From positions 1 to 64,000 of the forward strand of contig NZ_JACHWZ010000003.1 in assembly GCF_014191725.1 (NCBI RefSeq): a stretch of DNA of 64,000 nt. The letters run 5' to 3'. This stretch comes from Microbulbifer rhizosphaerae (GTDB taxonomy: Bacteria; Pseudomonadota; Gammaproteobacteria; Pseudomonadales; Cellvibrionaceae). Of the stretch, positions 39,264 through 48,469 are shown piece after piece; the first letter of the stretch is position 1; every line of letters starts with the position of its first letter. The notes under the pieces are model-generated. The model worked only from the letters and a program-made list of their open reading frames with translations. It had not been told where the DNA came from and made no database searches. Both the position numbers and the translations under genes were made by a program.

Positions 39264-42200
39264 TTACAGCTCGGCGAGTTTTTGCAGCAGGGGGAAATAG
39301 AGAGCGCAACGGATGTTGCGTTCGCCGCGGGCGTAGAACAATTTCCTATAAGCTTCCAATTGCCCGCGGTAGCGTTCCAACTGTTCCCCGACAAAGTCTT
39401 CCTCGGGCTGGTCCGCGGCGGGCTCCGCGGTCTTGTAGTCCACGATCCAGCGCCGGCCCTGTTCGTCAATAAAGGTGCGGTCGACGATGGCGCGGCGCAG
39501 CTGCCGGCCGCCGCTGTGCAGTTCCAGTTCGCAGGCGGAGTCGCGGTGGCCGGAGTCCAGCAGCCAGCGGCCGCTGGGGCAGGCAAGGGTTTTGCGCACT
39601 GCCTGTTCCACCTTTTCCTGCGCCCGTTCCAGGCCGGAGCCGCTGAGTCCCAGTTGTTGCAGGCGCAGCTGCCACAGGGGGTGCTGTTGCGCCAGGCGTT
39701 CATTGTCCCATTGGTCGAGGCTGCCTTGGGCGATGGTGGCCTTGCCTTGGGCGATGGTGGCCTTGCCTTGGGCGATGGTGGCCAGGGTTTCGTGGGCCAC
39801 GGTGCCGGCGTGGCGCAGCCAGCGCAGCCGTACCTGGCCCATATCGGGCAGGTTGGGTTCCTCGCTGTCCGCGCGCCGGTAGTCGGCGGTGCGATACTCC
39901 GCCAACAGTTCCTGCCGGGGCAGGGCGGGGGCCTGCCAGTCCGCAGGCAGGCGCAGCAGATAGCTTTGATCGCTTGCGGCATCGCTCTCCTGGGCTACCC
40001 CATCCGCTTCCAGCCAGTGGCACCAGTCTGTCTCTCCGTTGATGGCCGGCCAGATGCTGGCGAGCAGGGAGGCACTACCGGGGGCTTTCAGAGACTGGCT
40101 TTTTTCATCTCGCTGCACGCAGGCCAGCAGGTGCAGGGAGCGGATGGCGCGGGTGCAGCCGACGTACAGCAGGCGCGTTCCCTCTAAACGTTCGCGTTCG
40201 CTGTTATCGTGGCGCAGGTAGTCGAACAATGGGTCCCGGTCGCCGCGGGGGCTTTTCGGGGCCAGCAGGAAGCGGTTTTCGCCGGCGCTGTTCAGCCATT
40301 CCGCCCAGCGCAGCAGTTGGTCCCCGCCGGGCTTGCCGCCCTGGTCCAGGCCGGGAATCAGCACATGCTCGAATTCCAGGCCCTTGGATTTGTGGATGGT
40401 CATCACCTGTACCCGCGCTTCCTGGGCCGGACGCGCGAAGAGTTTCTGCAGCGCCTGCTCGAAAGCTTTCCAGTCCTGAATACTGCCGCCGCAATCGAAT
40501 TTTTCCAGCAGCAGGAAAAAGTCGTGGGTGCTGGCCAGTTGGCTCTTGTCGGCGGTTGCCACCGGGCCGCCGAGGGCTAGCCACAGGCCTTCGATCCAGG
40601 CGCGCAGCGGTTTGCGCCGGCGCTCTTGCCAGGCGTTGCGCAAAAGGGGGCCGGTGCGCCGCAGGCGCGCGCGACCCGCTTCGCTGAGGGGTTCGATCCG
40701 ATCGATTTCTTCCAGCGTCTGCAGCAGCGGCCGCGCGCGGACATCCAGCGGTGCCCTCTTATCCCCAGAGGTGGAGGGGCCGTTGCCACAGTTGGCCACA
40801 TGGTACAGGTCGGTGAGATCCAGGCCGCACCAGGGTGCGCGCAGGACCGACAGCCAGCTGATACGGTCGCCGGGGTCGTGCAGGGCGCGGGTGAGGCTGA
40901 GCAGGTCCAGCACCACCATTTGACTTGCCAGCGGCGCCAGTTCGGAGGCCTGATAGGCGATGCCGGCGGCTGACAGCTCGGGCAGTATGCGCTCCAGGTG
41001 TTTTTTCTTGCGCGCCAGTATGGCGATGCGGCCCTGGGGGTCCCGCTGTAGCAGTTCCTCCACCAGCCGCGCCGTCTGCTGCGCTTCCTGCTGCCGCTCT
41101 TCGTCGTTGACGCAGCCGTAGAAATTGACCGCCGCGCCGTTCCAGTTTTTGGCCTTGAATGCCTGCGATGGCAGATAGCGCACGGCGCCGCGGCCGATAT
41201 TGTCCTGGGTTGGGAAGGCGGTTTGAAAAGTGCGGTTGACCCAGTCCACTACCGGCGAGCCGGAGCGGAAATTCACCTGCAGGTCCAGCGGCCCCAACGG
41301 CACTTCGCCAATACCGCGGCTGCGCGCGTCGAGAAAAATCCCCACGTTGGCGTTGCGGAAGCCGTAGCAGGACTGCATGCCGTCGCCGACGATAAAGAGG
41401 GTGCGGCCGTCGTCCATCTGCCAGCCGGCGGTAAGCTTTTCCAGCAGTTGCAACTGCAGTTGCGAGGTGTCCTGGAACTCGTCCACCAGGATATGGCGGA
41501 TCTGCACATCCAGTTTCAGTGCCAGGTCCGTGGGCGACTCGGCTTCACCCAGCGCGGTAAGCGCGGCCTGGGCCACCTCCGTGTAGTCGGTGGCGCCCAA
41601 TTGCTGGAAAACCAGTTTTAGCTCCGCCACCAGCAGCGGCAGCACTTTCGCCAGCGCCTGTAGCAACTGCCACTGATCCCGCACCATACCCGCGGGCAGG
41701 GCCCGCACCTCGGCGATGGTGTCGAGCAGCTGCCGGTTGCCGGCCAGCTCCGCAAGCAGCTCCTTGAGGCGGGTTTTATATTCATCCGCACGGGGTTTTT
41801 CCGGGTCCTTCTTTCCCAGCGCGGGAAAGCCCAGATTTTTGTTGATCCCCCCCGGTTTGCGCAGCTCGCCGGCATTGGTCACCAGCAGGCCCACCAGTGC
41901 CAGCCACTGGGGCAGGGCCTGATTGGTCACCGGCGGCAGTGTATCGAGATCCGCGCACTGGCACAGGGGGTGATCCGGTTTGTCCCGGCGCAGATTGGTC
42001 CCGGCAAAATTCGCGAGTTCCACCAGTTCGCCGGCATAGCCGCGCAGCACCTGTTGCAGCGCGCCGAGGTTTTCTGTGATCAGCTCGTCGATCACAAAAT
42101 GAAAATAATCCTCGGCGCCCTCCAGGTTCACGTTCAGGAGCGGCCCCAGCCACTGCTCTCGTTTGCCCAGCAATATCTGCAGCAGCTTGTTGAGCTGGCC

Positions 42201-42764
42201 GAGATCGTTGTCCAGGTGCAACAGCAGGGATTGCAGCGCGCCGTCCGGCTCCCCGGTATCCAACTGCTTGAGCAGATTGACGATCGCCATTTCAAACGCA
42301 ATCTGCGGCTGTTCCAGCGGTTCGCCGGGCGCGCCCATGCCGCTCTCGATGGGGAGCTGGCTGGCCAGGCTGCGGCAGAGGCCGTCGATGGTCTGGATTC
42401 GCAGGCGCTGGGGGGATTGCAACAGCTGCCAGTTCTTCTCCTCGTCCCGTTGCAACAGTTGCCGCGCCAGAATCCAGGTAGTGCGCTCATGGGGATTTTC
42501 CGGATCGGCAGTTTCCCGTGCGTTGCGCAGCGCCTCGATCAATCGTTCGCGCATCTCGCCCGCCGCTTTGCGGGTAAAGGTGATCGCCAGCACTTCCTCC
42601 GGCTGCTCGCAGCTGCCGAGCAGTTTCAACAGCCGCTGGGTGAGCAGGCCGGTCTTGCCGGAACCGGCGGGGGCGGAGACGGCGAAGCTCTGGCGGATAT
42701 CCAGTGCGCGGATTCGAGCTTTGGTGTCGACTGGCTGGCTGACTGTATCGGTTACTTCGATCAT
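39264..42764 (-). CDS. UvrD/Rep-type helicase-nuclease, AddA-like
   Basis: A 1166-residue SF1A helicase fused to a C-terminal PD-(D/E)XK nuclease, the AddA layout. Walker A is APAGSGKTGLLTQRLL (31-46); ITFTRKAAGEMRERL is motif Ia; LVDEFQDTSQLQL motif II; FIVGDGMQSCYGFRNA motif III; VMTIHKSKGLEFEHVLIPGL motif V; RLLYVGCTRA motif VI. The nuclease signature WIVDYKTAEP lies near residue 1120. With the AddB-like protein it should resect double-strand breaks for RecA. The ATG at 42764 is 88 nt after the AddB-like stop. A 21-bp in-frame tandem repeat adds about three KATIAQG heptads near residues 990-1015. Confidence 0.93.
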   Translation of the reverse strand: MIEVTDTVSQPVDTKARIRALDIRQSFAVSAPAGSGKTGLLTQRLLKLLGSCEQPEEVLAITFTRKAAGEMRERLIEALRNARETADPENPHERTTWILARQLLQRDEEKNWQLLQSPQRLRIQTIDGLCRSLASQLPIESGMGAPGEPLEQPQIAFEMAIVNLLKQLDTGEPDGALQSLLLHLDNDLGQLNKLLQILLGKREQWLGPLLNVNLEGAEDYFHFVIDELITENLGALQQVLRGYAGELVELANFAGTNLRRDKPDHPLCQCADLDTLPPVTNQALPQWLALVGLLVTNAGELRKPGGINKNLGFPALGKKDPEKPRADEYKTRLKELLAELAGNRQLLDTIAEVRALPAGMVRDQWQLLQALAKVLPLLVAELKLVFQQLGATDYTEVAQAALTALGEAESPTDLALKLDVQIRHILVDEFQDTSQLQLQLLEKLTAGWQMDDGRTLFIVGDGMQSCYGFRNANVGIFLDARSRGIGEVPLGPLDLQVNFRSGSPVVDWVNRTFQTAFPTQDNIGRGAVRYLPSQAFKAKNWNGAAVNFYGCVNDEERQQEAQQTARLVEELLQRDPQGRIAILARKKKHLERILPELSAAGIAYQASELAPLASQMVVLDLLSLTRALHDPGDRISWLSVLRAPWCGLDLTDLYHVANCGNGPSTSGDKRAPLDVRARPLLQTLEEIDRIEPLSEAGRARLRRTGPLLRNAWQERRRKPLRAWIEGLWLALGGPVATADKSQLASTHDFFLLLEKFDCGGSIQDWKAFEQALQKLFARPAQEARVQVMTIHKSKGLEFEHVLIPGLDQGGKPGGDQLLRWAEWLNSAGENRFLLAPKSPRGDRDPLFDYLRHDNSERERLEGTRLLYVGCTRAIRSLHLLACVQRDEKSQSLKAPGSASLLASIWPAINGETDWCHWLEADGVAQESDAASDQSYLLRLPADWQAPALPRQELLAEYRTADYRRADSEEPNLPDMGQVRLRWLRHAGTVAHETLATIAQGKATIAQGKATIAQGSLDQWDNERLAQQHPLWQLRLQQLGLSGSGLERAQEKVEQAVRKTLACPSGRWLLDSGHRDSACELELHSGGRQLRRAIVDRTFIDEQGRRWIVDYKTAEPAADQPEEDFVGEQLERYRGQLEAYRKLFYARGERNIRCALYFPLLQKLAEL
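39723..39783. repeat. In-frame 21-bp tandem repeat within the AddA-like gene
   Basis: Two full and one nearly full identical copies of a 21-bp unit (39723-39743, 39744-39764, 39765-39783) encode repeated K-A-T-I-A-Q-G. It lies in the segment between helicase and nuclease domains, where length change would be tolerated. Perfect identity at DNA level implies recent slippage. Confidence 0.92.
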
Positions 42765-42852
42765 AGAATTTTCTGGGCTGAGAGCAGGAATTAGATATCG
42801 GTTCAGTTATTTTCTGATGGCTTTCTGATGCTTGCACCCGCCAGGTAAAGGA

Positions 42853-45561
42853 TCATTCCGCCGTTCGCACCCGTTCCGGCCACCGATTTAGCGGCCAGAG
42901 ATCCCGTTGCGCAAAGTTATCCGCCGGCCGCTGAAATGCCAGCGCTGCATATCCTTCGCGGTACTCCTCCGCCAGTTGCGACAGACCCAGGCGCCAGTGA
43001 TCGACTAACTGCTCCCAATTGTCAAAGGGCGATTCCTTCTGCGTGTCCGCCACCGCCTTGATACCCTCGATGGGCTCTGCAATATCCCCACAGCCTTTAA
43101 ATTTGCTATCACCGTTGCGCACCTGCGCAAAGGCAATGGCGCGGGCCTCGGTTTGCATCAGTGCGTAGAGAGGCAATTGGGGTTCGCGCACGCGTTCGCT
43201 CAGCCAGTCGTTGATACTGGGCACGCCGGTTTTGTAGTCGATCACCAGTTGTTCGCCGTTGGGCAGTTGATCCAGGCGGTCGAGGCGCAGGTGGAAGCCG
43301 AGGCCGGCGAGTTCGATGGGTTGTTCCCATTCGATCCGGGTCACGGAGAAATCCGGGCGGGTTTCCTCCACTTCCAGCCACTGCTCCAGCAGCCGGGTGA
43401 GCCGCTGTTGTTCCAGTTGCCAGAAGCCGGCGGGGAGTTGGCGGTGTTGGGCCTGTTTTTCGCGGATGGCGTTTTCCACTGCTTCGCGGATGCGCAGCTG
43501 GCGTTCTTCACCTTGCAGTTGGTGCAGGGAAAAGGCATCGGCCCGACCTTCGGGGAAAGAGAGCCAGAAGTGGGCGAGCACCTGGTGTACCAGGTTGCCG
43601 CGCTCGGCGGCGGAGAGGCCGAGCGCGGGCGCCTGATAGCTGGCGGCGCCCAGGCGGTATTGCAATTGCGCGTTCAGCGGGCAGAGCGCTTGGGCCTTCA
43701 GTACCGAGGCGCCGCCGCGCACGCGGACACGCTCTTCAGCGGGGAGGGGCGGCAGTTGCGCATCTTCGATTTTTTCCAGCGCAGCCGCAGATTCCAGTTG
43801 GTGATAAAAAGATTCCAATGAATCTCCATTTACAGTTGCCGCCTGCGGCAACTGTCCGAACAGGGAACTCAGTTGTTGCTGTACGCCGTCTTCCTCGCGG
43901 GCGAAGCTGACGGTGATATCGGCGGCGGCGCCGAGCAGGTCGCGCGTGATCTGGCGGGCCAGTTCCAGTTCGCGTTCGGCGCTGGCGCGGGGCATCTGCC
44001 AGTGCTTTTGCCAGGGCATGGGCAACAGCGGGTTGGGCGAGGGGGGTGGCGGCCATTGCTGCTGGCCGAAGCCCACCAGGCGCAGGTGGTCGAAGGCGAG
44101 GCCGCCGGCTTCCAGTACGCCGAGTATCTGCACCGGGCTGTCCCGGGTCTCCGCCTGGAAGGGGGTGCGGTTGGCGATCTGGTTCAGCTGTTGCAGCGCC
44201 TGGTTCAGGGTGAGGGCGCCGGCGAAGGTGCTGAGTGCGGCCAGTTCTTCCAGTGCGCCTTCCCACTGGGTGAGTTGCTGGTATTCCTGGCTGTCCGGGT
44301 TGCGCGGGCCGGGCCAGCCGAGGGTTTCCAGGGTTTGTGAGAAGCGCTGGGCCCAGATTTCCGCCGGCGCGCGCTGCCAGCGGCGCGCGAAGTCGGCGAC
44401 TTTTTCCAGTTGTTTGGGCAGGGGACTCTCGGGTGAGAGTTCTCCCGCGATTTTTTCCGCGCGGTAGCGCAGGGTGACGCCGTCGATCTGCCACAGTTCC
44501 AGCTTCTGCAGCTGCCGGAAGAGGGCGCTGCGCAGATGGAGTTCGTCGGTTGTGCCCCAGAATGGCGAGAATAGAATATTTTTCAGCTGGGCGTAGTCCC
44601 ATTGGTCGCGCAGCAGTTCCAGCAATTGCATGGCCGCCGCGCCCACGGGGGTTTGCGCCAGCGGAGTGCCGGCGGAGAAGTTGAATGGCAGGGTATAGCG
44701 GGGCTGATCCGGGTTCAGCCATTGGGGTTCCAGTACGCGGGCGAAAATATTCTCCACCTGGGCGCGGCACTGGCCCAGGTTGTTGACCACTATGCCGAGG
44801 CCGGCGCCCGGGTTCTGCCGCAGTTTGTCCGCCGCCCAGCGCGCGGCCTGCAGCAGTTCGTCTTCCAGGTCCACGCAGGGGGCGCAGGTGATCTGCGGTT
44901 TTGCTTCCGGGCTATCACAGCGTGTTACCTGTTCCGCCGCGAGGGTCACTATCTCCTCCGCGAGCGGGGAGATCTGCGCGAAGCCGGCCAGTGCCAGCTG
45001 CGGTACGCGGAGTAGTACACCTTCGCGAAAAGCGCGGGCGATCAGCTGGTCCCGCTGGTCCTGGGTAATGGCGTTGTGGCTTCGCAGCTGGGCTTGAAAG
45101 GCGTCGATCATATCGAACAGCGGGAAGTCCCCGCGCGCAAGGGCGAATTGCTCCAGCAGCGGCGGCAGGGTGTCATCCAGGGTGTCAAAATCGGACAGCA
45201 GGCGCCATTGCATCAGCTGGCTCAACGCGCTGTCCGCATCGCGGCACAGCTGCTGGCTGTTGAGCAGTTGCCTGTCCAGTGATTGATCCAGCGCGCGCTG
45301 CCACAGCAACTGGCGCTGTTCCCGGTTCAATACCTGCCTGAGCGCCAGTTGCCAGTTGCGCTGCTGGAGTCGAAACCAGCATTTCTCCAGCCAACCTTGC
45401 AGGGATTCCACCGGCGGTGGCGCCCAGCAACTGCCCGCGGCCTGTTGTGCGCCGTAGACCTGCTGGCAGCGATTGCGCAAGCGGTTGGTCGGGGTCAGCA
45501 GCAGGCCGCCCGGGGGGAGTTGCGCGAGTATTTCCAGTAGGGGGAAGGCGGGTTGCAGCAT
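42853..45561 (-). CDS. PD-(D/E)XK nuclease family protein, AddB-like
   Basis: A 902-residue AddB-like subunit. The N-terminal SF1-like region lacks a Walker A motif (LLTPTNRLRNRCQQ in its place), as in inactive helicase modules that scan for recombination hotspots. The C-terminal nuclease domain runs from about 640 (ALCPLNAQLQYRLGA) to VIDYKTG near 775. The C-terminal tail lacks the cysteine triplet that forms the iron-sulfur staple in Bacillus AddB, so it is a cluster-free variant. Gene order AddB-like then AddA-like on one strand is that of addBA operons. ccdB ends 10 nt upstream of its start. Confidence 0.9.
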   Translation of the reverse strand: MLQPAFPLLEILAQLPPGGLLLTPTNRLRNRCQQVYGAQQAAGSCWAPPPVESLQGWLEKCWFRLQQRNWQLALRQVLNREQRQLLWQRALDQSLDRQLLNSQQLCRDADSALSQLMQWRLLSDFDTLDDTLPPLLEQFALARGDFPLFDMIDAFQAQLRSHNAITQDQRDQLIARAFREGVLLRVPQLALAGFAQISPLAEEIVTLAAEQVTRCDSPEAKPQITCAPCVDLEDELLQAARWAADKLRQNPGAGLGIVVNNLGQCRAQVENIFARVLEPQWLNPDQPRYTLPFNFSAGTPLAQTPVGAAAMQLLELLRDQWDYAQLKNILFSPFWGTTDELHLRSALFRQLQKLELWQIDGVTLRYRAEKIAGELSPESPLPKQLEKVADFARRWQRAPAEIWAQRFSQTLETLGWPGPRNPDSQEYQQLTQWEGALEELAALSTFAGALTLNQALQQLNQIANRTPFQAETRDSPVQILGVLEAGGLAFDHLRLVGFGQQQWPPPPSPNPLLPMPWQKHWQMPRASAERELELARQITRDLLGAAADITVSFAREEDGVQQQLSSLFGQLPQAATVNGDSLESFYHQLESAAALEKIEDAQLPPLPAEERVRVRGGASVLKAQALCPLNAQLQYRLGAASYQAPALGLSAAERGNLVHQVLAHFWLSFPEGRADAFSLHQLQGEERQLRIREAVENAIREKQAQHRQLPAGFWQLEQQRLTRLLEQWLEVEETRPDFSVTRIEWEQPIELAGLGFHLRLDRLDQLPNGEQLVIDYKTGVPSINDWLSERVREPQLPLYALMQTEARAIAFAQVRNGDSKFKGCGDIAEPIEGIKAVADTQKESPFDNWEQLVDHWRLGLSQLAEEYREGYAALAFQRPADNFAQRDLWPLNRWPERVRTAE

Positions 45562-45571
45562 TTTGTCTTTA

Positions 45572-45889
45572 CTAAATCCCTGTAATCAGAAGATCTATCG
45601 CGTTAATTATCTCATCTCGAAAAAAATCAAGAGAAACGACGGGCTTTTTTAACATGGAAATTGGTGCGCTGGCCATTTGATAGGTGAGTAGAGCGTATTC
45701 GGTTCCTCCCAGCTGGAAAGCAGGACAAAGCCTTTCTGGAGCTGACTTTTCCAGCTGGGAAGCGAGAACGACGGGTATAACCATCCTGGAATTCAGCACA
45801 GAAACCAAGTCGCTCTGCACGTTTAGGAAGTAAGGGTACGCCTTCCTGGTGTCTTTATCGGTATTCTCGAAGAGTGTGAATTGATTCAT
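45572..45889 (-). CDS. ccdB: CcdB family gyrase-poison toxin
   Basis: A 105-residue CcdB-fold toxin starting MNQFTLFENTDKDTRKAYPYFLNVQSDLV, the family N-terminus. LASQLEKSAPERLCPAFQLGG and LTYQMASAPISML are central strands. F-plasmid CcdB (101 residues) traps GyrA-DNA complexes through its last residues (WGI); here the C-terminus is LLITGI, so Gly-Ile is kept but the Trp is replaced by Thr. ATG overlaps the ccdA stop (ATGA), the usual coupling. Chromosomal location; it lies just upstream of the AddB-like gene. Confidence 0.92.
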   Translation of the reverse strand: MNQFTLFENTDKDTRKAYPYFLNVQSDLVSVLNSRMVIPVVLASQLEKSAPERLCPAFQLGGTEYALLTYQMASAPISMLKKPVVSLDFFRDEIINAIDLLITGI

Positions 45890-46134
45890 CAGAATCCTCT
45901 AAAGGAATCAGAAAATAGTCCATGCTTCTCCACAAAATCATTGCAGGCTTCGAGAGATTCCCGATTTTTCTTTAACCACTCCTGCTCCTGACGAGTCTTT
46001 ACTTCCGCGGCCAGCGCCTTTTCTAGGGTTGCTGACAAATTGATTTTTAGTCGTTTGGCCTCGGTGAGTAACTCTTGGTTCAGGCTGAGATTTGTCGGCT
46101 TCTTGGGCGCGGAGTGATCGTAAGCTTGCTTCAC
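45889..46134 (-). CDS. ccdA: CcdA family antitoxin
   Basis: An 81-residue antitoxin. I start at GTG 46134, preceded by AAGGAG at the right distance; the frame is open to 46182 but no better start exists. KKPTNLSLNQELLTEAKRLKINLSATLEKALAAEV is a ribbon-helix-helix DNA-binding domain with the CcdA signature. The C-terminal 30 residues (EWLKKNRESLEACNDFVEKHGLFSDSFRGF) are the toxin-wrapping tail, ending DSFRGF; F-plasmid CcdA has a similar tail. It would autorepress the operon with CcdB. Confidence 0.92.
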   Translation of the reverse strand: MKQAYDHSAPKKPTNLSLNQELLTEAKRLKINLSATLEKALAAEVKTRQEQEWLKKNRESLEACNDFVEKHGLFSDSFRGF

Positions 46135-46162
46135 GGGGCATCTCCTTAATGAGGATTCTTGG

Positions 46163-46181
46163 TGCGCATCAGTTATGCGCA
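46163..46181. promoter_or_regulatory. Candidate CcdA operator
   Basis: TGCGCAT (46163-46169) and ATGCGCA (46175-46181) form a perfect inverted repeat with a 5-nt spacer, 29-47 nt upstream of the ccdA start. Ribbon-helix-helix antitoxins commonly bind such sites at their own promoter. Confidence 0.5.
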
Positions 46182-46209
46182 TAAGTGCAGTGTATGCCGC
46201 GGATGGGGA

Positions 46210-47022
46210 TCAGACAAGTTCAAATCCGGCAAACGCTTGACCAATCTTGTAGTCTGGGTCAGGTGCGCTTGTCAGCAGCAGCCCCGAGCCGGGATTTGCG
46301 GGCAGGGCAAACTTAAGCTCCTCCAACCACCACTGCACCCGCCGTGCTATGGCCGCACCGGAGTCCAGCCATTGGATATGGCGGGGTGCGCAGCGGTCCA
46401 GTTCGTCCCGCAGCAGGGGGAAGTGGGTGCAGGCCAGTACGGCGATATCCACCTTGTCCCCGCCGGGGGCGTCGAAGATACGACTCAGCACCGGGGCCAG
46501 GTCTTCGGCGGTAGCCGGCTCGCCGCGCAGCTTGGCTTCCGCCAGGCGCACCAGTTCCGGTGCGGGTACGTTGATCACCTGGGCGCCGTTGGCGAATTCC
46601 TCGATCAGGTCGTGGGTGTATTTGCGATTGACCGTACCCTCGGTGGCGATCAGGGCGATGGTGCCGGTTCCGCTCGCGGCCGCCGCCGGCTTGACCGCGG
46701 GCACTACGCCCACCACCGGCTGGGCCAGTACTTCGCGCAGTTGTGGCAGGGCCAGGGTACTGGCGGTGTTGCAGCCCACCACCAGGATATCCGCCCGGCT
46801 CCGGGCCATCATGCGGCCCGCTGTGTCGACAATACGCGGGCGCAGCTGTTGCTCGGTCTTGTCGCCGTAGGGGAAGAAGCCGTTGTCGATGCCGAAGTGC
46901 AGGGTGAGGCCGGGCAGCAGGGTGCGGATCTCGCGCGCGATACTTATTGCACCCACGCCGGAATCGAAGACCAGTACACTTGGGGGCCGGTCCGCCCCCT
47001 TGCTAGAATGCGCGCTCGCCAA
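46210..47022 (-). CDS. murI: Glutamate racemase
   Basis: A 270-residue racemase supplying D-glutamate for peptidoglycan. The two catalytic cysteines are Cys84 (VVGCNTAST) and Cys198 (VLACTHFPLL). The N-terminal VLVFDSGVGAISIAREI and the EGTVNRKYTHDLI block are typical. The start is TTG at 47022; no in-frame ATG exists before the catalytic region, and TTG gives a normal N-terminus. It is divergent from rmuC with a 64-nt spacer. Its end lies 76 nt from the start of ccdA. Confidence 0.95.
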   Translation of the reverse strand: MASAHSSKGADRPPSVLVFDSGVGAISIAREIRTLLPGLTLHFGIDNGFFPYGDKTEQQLRPRIVDTAGRMMARSRADILVVGCNTASTLALPQLREVLAQPVVGVVPAVKPAAAASGTGTIALIATEGTVNRKYTHDLIEEFANGAQVINVPAPELVRLAEAKLRGEPATAEDLAPVLSRIFDAPGGDKVDIAVLACTHFPLLRDELDRCAPRHIQWLDSGAAIARRVQWWLEELKFALPANPGSGLLLTSAPDPDYKIGQAFAGFELV

Positions 47023-47086
47023 TGCTGTTACTCAAAGCCGGTTTCGGCATAGCATAACAAAACATCCACCCGACCAAGAGCACTCC

Positions 47087-48463
47087 ATGGAAGTCTTCCC
47101 CCTGCGGATCGAACTGGACCAGGCAGTCGGTGCCGTCCTTGTGCTGCTCGGCCTGCTGGCTGCAGCGGTATGGCTGGGCCGCGCCGGCCTGGCGCGCCGA
47201 CTGGAGCAGAGCCTCGGGTCGCAGGCGGTGTTGCAGGCGCGGCTCGACAACAGCCGCGAGCGCGAGGCCCAGCTCTCCGCCGAAGTGCAGGCACTGCGCA
47301 CGGAGCTGGAGGACAAATTGCAGCGCCTGACCCGCAGTCAGGTGCTGGTGGAGAAGAGCGAGGCGGCGCTGGCGGAGCAGCGTCAACTGCTGGAGCAGAC
47401 CCGCAAGGCCATGGCCGAGCAGTTCGAGAACCTGGCCAATCGCATCTTCGAGGAAAAGCAGCAACAGTTCGTACGCCGCAGTGAGGACAGCCTGCGCAAG
47501 AGCCTGGACCCACTGGAGCGCCAGTTGGGGGATTTCCGCAAGCGGGTGGAGCACGTCTACGACCGCGAGAACGCCGAACGCAATAGCCTTCTAGGGCAGA
47601 TCAAGGCGCTGCGCGAGCAGACCCAGCGCATCAGCGAGGAGGCCCTCAACCTGACCTCGGCGCTCAAAGGCGACCGCAAGGTGCAGGGCAACTGGGGCGA
47701 GGTGGTGCTGGAACGACTGCTCGAGGAGTCCGGTCTGCAGAAGGGGCGCGAGTACGATACCCAGGTCAGCTTCATCGGGGATGGCCGCCGTCGCCAGCCG
47801 GACGTGATCGTGCACCTGCCGGAAAACAAGGATCTGATTATCGACGCCAAGGTCTCGCTGCTGGACTACGAGCGCTACTGCTCCGCGGAAGCCGACGAGG
47901 AACGGGCGCAGGCGCTGAAGCAGCATGTGCAGTCTCTGCGCGCGCATATCGCCGGCCTGAACAAGAAGGCCTACGAGCAACTAGAGGGCGTGCGCACCCT
48001 GGATTTCGTATTTATTTTCGTGCCCATCGAGGCCGCCTACATGCTGGCCATGCAGGCGGACCCGGGGCTGTTCCGCGACGCCTACGACAAGCATATCGTG
48101 CTGGTGAGTCCCACCAGCCTGATGGCCACCCTGCGCACGGTGGAGAATATCTGGCGCTACGAAAAACAGAACAGGAATGTTGAAAAGATCGCCGAGGAGG
48201 CGGGCAAGCTGCACGACCAGTTCGCCATGGTGCTGGAGTCCCTCGACGAACTGGGCAGCCGTATCCGGCAGACGGAGGACGCCTACCAGCAGACCTACAA
48301 ACGCCTGGCCACCGGCCGCGGCAATGCGGTCAAGCGTATCGACAGCCTGCGCAAGCTGGGGGCCAGGACCCGTAAACAGATAGACGCGAACCTGCGCGAG
48401 CAGGCGGAGACTTCCCACAGCGGGGCACTGCCAGAGCCCCAGACCGAAACCGAAGGCGAGTAA
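47087..48463 (+). CDS. rmuC: DNA recombination protein RmuC
   Basis: A 458-residue RmuC protein. A single N-terminal membrane span (about 13-30) is followed by a long coiled coil (about 35-140) and the RmuC nuclease-fold domain (about 140-420) with GNWGEVVLERLLEESGL, PDVIVHLPENKDLIIDAKVSLLDYERY (PD-(D/E)XK-like D...DAK), and LDFVFIFVPIEAAYM. It limits inversions at short inverted repeats in E. coli. I start at ATG 47087 (MEVFPLRIEL); the open frame to 46883 overlaps murI. It is followed at 6 nt by the AEC transporter. Confidence 0.95.
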   Translation: MEVFPLRIELDQAVGAVLVLLGLLAAAVWLGRAGLARRLEQSLGSQAVLQARLDNSREREAQLSAEVQALRTELEDKLQRLTRSQVLVEKSEAALAEQRQLLEQTRKAMAEQFENLANRIFEEKQQQFVRRSEDSLRKSLDPLERQLGDFRKRVEHVYDRENAERNSLLGQIKALREQTQRISEEALNLTSALKGDRKVQGNWGEVVLERLLEESGLQKGREYDTQVSFIGDGRRRQPDVIVHLPENKDLIIDAKVSLLDYERYCSAEADEERAQALKQHVQSLRAHIAGLNKKAYEQLEGVRTLDFVFIFVPIEAAYMLAMQADPGLFRDAYDKHIVLVSPTSLMATLRTVENIWRYEKQNRNVEKIAEEAGKLHDQFAMVLESLDELGSRIRQTEDAYQQTYKRLATGRGNAVKRIDSLRKLGARTRKQIDANLREQAETSHSGALPEPQTETEGE

Positions 48464-48469
48464 AACCCG

